Made by a program: the position numbers and the translations under genes
Notes under the pieces: model-generated
The model's database searches: none
Seen by the model: only the letters and a program-made list of their open reading frames with translations
What the model was told of the DNA's origin: nothing
Shown here: piece after piece, positions 59,776-64,000 of the stretch
How positions within the stretch are numbered: the stretch's first letter is position 1
Layout of the letters: each line of letters begins with the position of its first letter
NCBI RefSeq assembly: GCF_000006565.2
Contig: NC_031477.1
Coordinates: 6,020,174 to 6,084,173, forward strand
Origin: Toxoplasma gondii ME49
Taxonomy: Eukaryota > Apicomplexa > Conoidasida > Eucoccidiorida > Sarcocystidae
Direction of reading: 5' to 3'
DNA: 64,000 nucleotides

Positions 59776-62700
59776 ATGAGGGAGAGAGGAAGACCCTCCG
59801 CTGAAGCGGCAACGCTTCCCTCAAGAGTCTCCTTCCTCTCGCCTTCACTTTCTGCGGCTTCTCTTTCTGCGGCAGATCTCTCCGCTTCGCTCCCGCGTCT
59901 TCCTCTCGCTGCCTTTCTCCCCGGGGACGACTGCCCTTCTTCTTTCTCTGCGTCCTCCGTCCACCTTCTCAGTGGAGAAGACGCGAAAGGAGACATCTCA
60001 GAAGCAAGTAGACAACAGGTGACGCGTTTCCTCGGTAAGGGGAAGTCTTGCGTTTTCGCCGGAGAAGGAGAAGCAGTCGACTTGCAGTTCACTTCCGCTG
60101 TCTTGCGCTCTCTGCTTTCTCTTTTCCTCGACTTGGGCCTTTCCCTTCTCTCTTTCTTCCGTCTCGCTTCGAGACGATGTTCCAAACACGAGGAGAAATT
60201 TCTGTTTCTCAGCAGCGCCAGTCTCTTTCTCTTTCTCTCTCCTTTCTTTCGCGCTCGGCTGCTGCCTTCTACCTCCGTTTTTTCGTCTCCTTTCTCTCTC
60301 CTCCTCTCTTCCTTTTCTCTCGCTATCCTTCCTCTCTCCGTCTTTTTTCTCTCCACGCTCCTGGCCCTTCGTGTGTCTCTCCCTCGGCTCGTGAGAGCTC
60401 AGAGAGAACTGACAACGCCTCTGTTCTCTGTGTTTTTCTTCGCCTTCGCAGATGCGTCGATCGCGTCCATGTGCGCCCTGCTGAATTTCCGCTTCGCAGT
60501 TTTCTGGAGTTACGTCCGCCACTCCGCCGCTCTTCGGGTGTACCTCCACTCCTTCCTCGCCAACGCGGCGCGGCCTCACGACTTGCCTGCACCCCACAGT
60601 GTCTCCTGTCTCTCGGAGACTCTTGGGCGAGAGCTGAGTGGAGAGGAGCAAAAGAGAGAGGCAAGCGACTACGCAGAGAAAGTCAGCACCCTGAAGCTGT
60701 AAGCGAGCCAGGTGGAGACAGATGGCGAGGAAAAGAGCCCGTGAACAAGAAAGGAGTCTTCTCCGATACGCGTTTTTTGCGCCTGCCTCTCCACATCAAA
60801 TGTCATCTCTTTCGTCTCCACCTTCTCTTTTCAGGAAGTAGAACTCGACAGAAGAGGACAGAAGAAGAGGGAAACACAGCTAGACGCATACTCTTCTTCT
60901 CGCTTTACCGCCTGACTGGTGTGCAGCATCTCTTCGTGTGATATGCCTTTCTTCTCTCGCGCTGGTCTCTCTTGCTCTCCTTTCGCTCTCTTCTCGCCTC
61001 TCCAGGCGCGTCGCGTTCTCGTCTCTCCTTTCTCCCGAAAGGTGTGACAGAGATCTGCTTTTCTCCTGTGAAACGCTTGCTCGCAGAAGTGAACAGAGAA
61101 GATCTTTGAAAAAAGGAACGTGCGATCCTCAGAGGATTCCGGATTTCTTTTTCGCAGGCTGACTCTCTTGGTATGGCACCGCCTGTCTCGGCGACGCTGC
61201 CAGCGAACACACATGCAGCTTTCTCCCAAGGTGTTTTCGGAGGCTCTTCTCGGCTGTGGGGTCGCAGAGGAGACAGGAGACAGCGTCTCTCAGCTGGACC
61301 TGGATGGCCCTCTCCTGTCTCTCGGCCGGCTCATCGACGTCGCCGCTGTCTTCGAGGCTTCAGACAGAAAACTCTTGAGAGACGCTGTGGGGAATTTCTG
61401 GAGGGAATTCGGCGAAAACTGGGAAGCAACCGAGCTCGAGACTCTGCGCAGAAAAACGCTCGAACAAATCGCTAAAACGCGATCAAAACTCTCTTCACTC
61501 GCTCGTCCAAATGACCCATTATTCCAGAACCCCACAAGCAACAAACGGTCTTCCTCTTCTTCCTCTTCCTCTTCTTCCTCTTCTTCTTCCTCTTCTTCTT
61601 CCTCTTCTTCTTCTTCTTCCTCTTCTTCTTCTTCCTCTTCTTCTTCCTCTTCTTCTCCCTCTTCTTATTCTTCTTCTTTTGAGTGGGGAACAAAGGTGCG
61701 GGGACTGTTGAGAGAGGCGGTGGATTTGCTTGCGGCCATTCGCGTCTTCTCGCTCTTCTTCCCGCAGTCGGCTGTCTCGGCTTTCTGGAGAAACGCCCGC
61801 GTTCGGGTGGGTCTGCACAGCGGCGAACGATGAGGTGTCTGTACACGTCGCGCCGCGTCGTTTGTGTGGTGTCTGGCCGTTCGTCCTCCTTGTTCGTCGT
61901 AGAAATGCTTTTTGACAGCATTGCGCATTTGCGCTTTGATAACTCAAGAGCCTACGTGATGATTTTACACTGACATGTTTGAAGAAGCCTCTCGACTTCC
62001 GTTCTGTGCACCAGGCTCAAAGAGTTTTCAACCTCCACTGACACTCTGCGTGAACGTAGTCTCAAAACAGTCAACGCACCGTCCGTATTGGAGTTTCTTC
62101 TTTCACAACAGCGTAAAACGCGAGACCATTCAACGCGACTCACGCGGTCTCCTCTTTTTCAGCGCCATTCATAAACGCTCTGGCGCGGTTTTAGGCCTCT
62201 TTCTGTCGCCGTTGACGCGAAAGAGAGAGGAGCGATAGTTCAGCAAAAACGCTCAGCTGGAAAAAGGAACTCAAAGCCGCGAGGGCCTCTCCTCGTTTGG
62301 ACGGCTCCAGTGTCTAGACACCCCGCGCACGGTGCGCGACTTGCGTGTTTGCGGTGGTCCTTCCGATTGAACTCTCGGCGCCTGCCTATCTGCGGATTTT
62401 GAACTGTGAATACTTTTCCTTTGCCGAGCCTCTCGTCTGTCTCGTCTGCTGCTGATCTTTCCTTCCTAGACGCGCGCGCGCGTCTCGTCTTTCGAACGTT
62501 GTTTCTTTTCCATTTTGATTCACGTATATTCGTATTTCCTGCGTGGTGGCTTCTGGGGTACTTGAGTCGCCCTTTCCACGCCTCCATCGAGAGGCATTTT
62601 TCTGCCTTTTTCTCGAATTCCTGCGCATCTTCACAGAACTGTCAGTCCTTCTTCGTTTGTTTCCTTTTCCGGCCTCTCCCCTCAGACTCGGCTGCAGGAA

Positions 62701-64000
62701 GTCAGGGCGCCAGCCAGCTTGTGCACGGCGATGGACGCGCAAGACGAGATGCCTGGCAGCGACCTGCTCGACGAATTGACTCACATGTACAGCCACTTGG
62801 TGCGTCTGGAGGGATCGCGAAGAAAGGTGGAAAGACGCGAAAGGGAGGGCCGAGAACCGATGGAGAAGATGGTGAAGACAGAGCAACGGTAGTATACTAT
62901 ATATAGGGGAGACAGGAAGGCAACGAGAGACCAGCAGACAGGGAACGCTTCGAGAGGAGAGGGAAAAGAGGAGAAACGAGAAAAAAGGCTCGAGGACGGA
63001 GACACCCGCGCCTTCAGTTTGTAAATGCAGTCGTGACAATAGACACCGGAAACTCGACAGACTGGGGTCGAGGTCGGTAGTGACAACGAGCAGACCCAAT
63101 GCGAGTCAATGGAATTCCTTGATCCACAGATTCCGCGTACGGCAAGAGCGAGGAGACGTTCAAAAGAGCGTCTCGTAGTCTGCATGCACCACAGTTCAAC
63201 GCTGCAATACTTGACTCCCTTTCTATAGTTTTTCAGGTTGGATTGTTCGAGCCAATCTATGTCTTCTTGTTTCATGGACGAGCAAAGAGGAACATGTTTC
63301 GAGACACAGATTAAGTGGAAGCATTCCGAATCTTGTGTGCCCCTAGAAAACAGCACAGACTCGCTGTGGCTTCACGGAGCAAGTTCTGGGCAGTCCTTCA
63401 ACAGCTCTCGAGTCGCATTTGTGTCGCGTTCCTTCTCTTATCTCTCTCTCCCTTCTCTGTGTTACCTTCTTCGGCGAACATTCTCCAGCTTTCCTCGCCG
63501 TGGATCGACGTATGGGAGTCTCCTTCTTCTCCTCCTCTTCTTCGTCTCACCCTTGGCCGCACTCGCCAGCTGCTCTGTGCGTGTCTCCTTTGTGGGGTGG
63601 CGTCTCTCTGGGGGTTTCTCCCTCTCTTGAGAAGCTGTTCCGAAGAGAAAGAAGAAGGCGAAGAAGAAGAAAAAGACGAAGACGAAGAAGAGGAAGGAGA
63701 AGAAAGAGAAGGCAGGCGCAGAGGGAGACGACTGCATGGGGATGAGGAAGAGAGAGGGCGCGGGAGAGACAGGCGAGTTGTCTCCTCGCTCGAACACACT
63801 TCGCACGCGTCTCTTGTGCAAGCCTTCGACAACTTCACTTTCTGGGCGCTGTCTTTCTGCGAGGTGAGAGACTTTCTGAAAAGAACAAGAACTTCCAACG
63901 TCAGAGACACAATGCGAAGCGAGTCGGGAGTCAAGAGGGAAACAAGGAAGACAAAGAGCATGAACAGGTGAGCGCAACGAACAGAAGAGAGGGAGAGAAG
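59776..64000 (+). CDS. ASCC2: ASCC2-like protein (activating signal cointegrator complex subunit 2), 3' end beyond the window
   Basis: In animals ASCC2 binds ubiquitin through a CUE domain and works with the ASCC3 helicase in alkylation repair and ribosome rescue. Exons in phase: 59776-60034, 60452-60698, 61158-61806, 62686-62799, 63489-63863, then a strong GTGAGA donor leading out of the window. Family-like blocks: SMCALLNFRFAVFWSYVRHS (matches the LPHDKFW region), QLSPKVFSEALLGC, DGPLLSLGRLIDVAAVFEA and REAVDLLAAIRVFSLFFP, in the expected order. A Ser run of about 40 residues interrupts the middle, and an acidic Glu-rich insert sits in the last exon. The CUE domain would lie to the right, outside the window. 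The start (MRERGRPSAEAA) is the first ATG in frame, but an upstream coding exon is possible. The match is by remembered alignment pattern, so moderately sure. Confidence 0.65.
61550..61677 (+). repeat. Poly-Ser (TCTTCC)n coding microsatellite
   Basis: A TCTTCTTCC-type repeat encodes an almost pure Ser tract ending SPSSYSSS, between the LEQIAKTRSKLSS and EWGTKVRGLLREAVD blocks of the ASCC2-like protein. It is likely to vary in length between strains. Confidence 0.9.

Overview
The window reads as nuclear DNA of a coccidian apicomplexan close to Toxoplasma gondii. The reasons are intron-rich genes with GT-AG introns and pyrimidine-rich acceptors, GC-balanced coding DNA, many (AT)n, (TATC)n and (CATA)n microsatellites in introns and spacers, and AGAGACG promoter-type motifs. 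The exact species cannot be fixed from sequence alone. I built the gene models by following splice phases by eye; where every junction keeps frame I say so.

Layout, left to right. (1) 1-5450, minus: N-terminal part of an axonemal-type dynein heavy chain, which runs out of the window at base 1. (2) 5451-12129: a long gene-poor spacer that holds several imperfect hairpins, the best at 7895-8005, followed by a T5 run. (3) 12130-22023, plus: an unrecognised 15-exon coiled-coil gene with a Lys/Pro repeat tail, a GC-AG intron and a 78-bp minisatellite in its last intron. (4) 23875-25705, minus: U1 snRNP protein C with an RGG and Gly/Pro-rich tail. (5) 27334-29841, plus: cytochrome c oxidase subunit 6B-like protein. 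(6) 33145-38105, plus: a 1393-residue Arg/Ser-rich CCCH zinc-finger protein. (7) 40565-48707, plus: COG3 of the Golgi tethering complex. (8) 49717-57429, minus: centriolar SAS-6 with a long N-terminal extension. (9) 59776 to the right edge, plus: an ASCC2-like protein, incomplete.

The genes are unrelated housekeeping, flagellar/centriolar and RNA-processing loci, as expected of a eukaryotic chromosome; there is no operon. Three pairs are divergent (dynein/coiled-coil gene, U1C/COX6B, SAS-6/ASCC2) and two are convergent (coiled-coil gene/U1C, COG3/SAS-6). Dynein and SAS-6 both belong to axoneme and centriole biology, which in this group matters for male gametes and cell division, but nothing here shows co-regulation.

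The least explained items are the unrecognised coiled-coil/KP-repeat gene, the hairpin-bearing spacer at 7.8-10.3 kb, a shared 14-bp palindrome (GGTGTACATACACC) in separate spacers, an inverted repeat with AT-rich interior between COG3 and SAS-6, and a U1C second exon that does not join cleanly.
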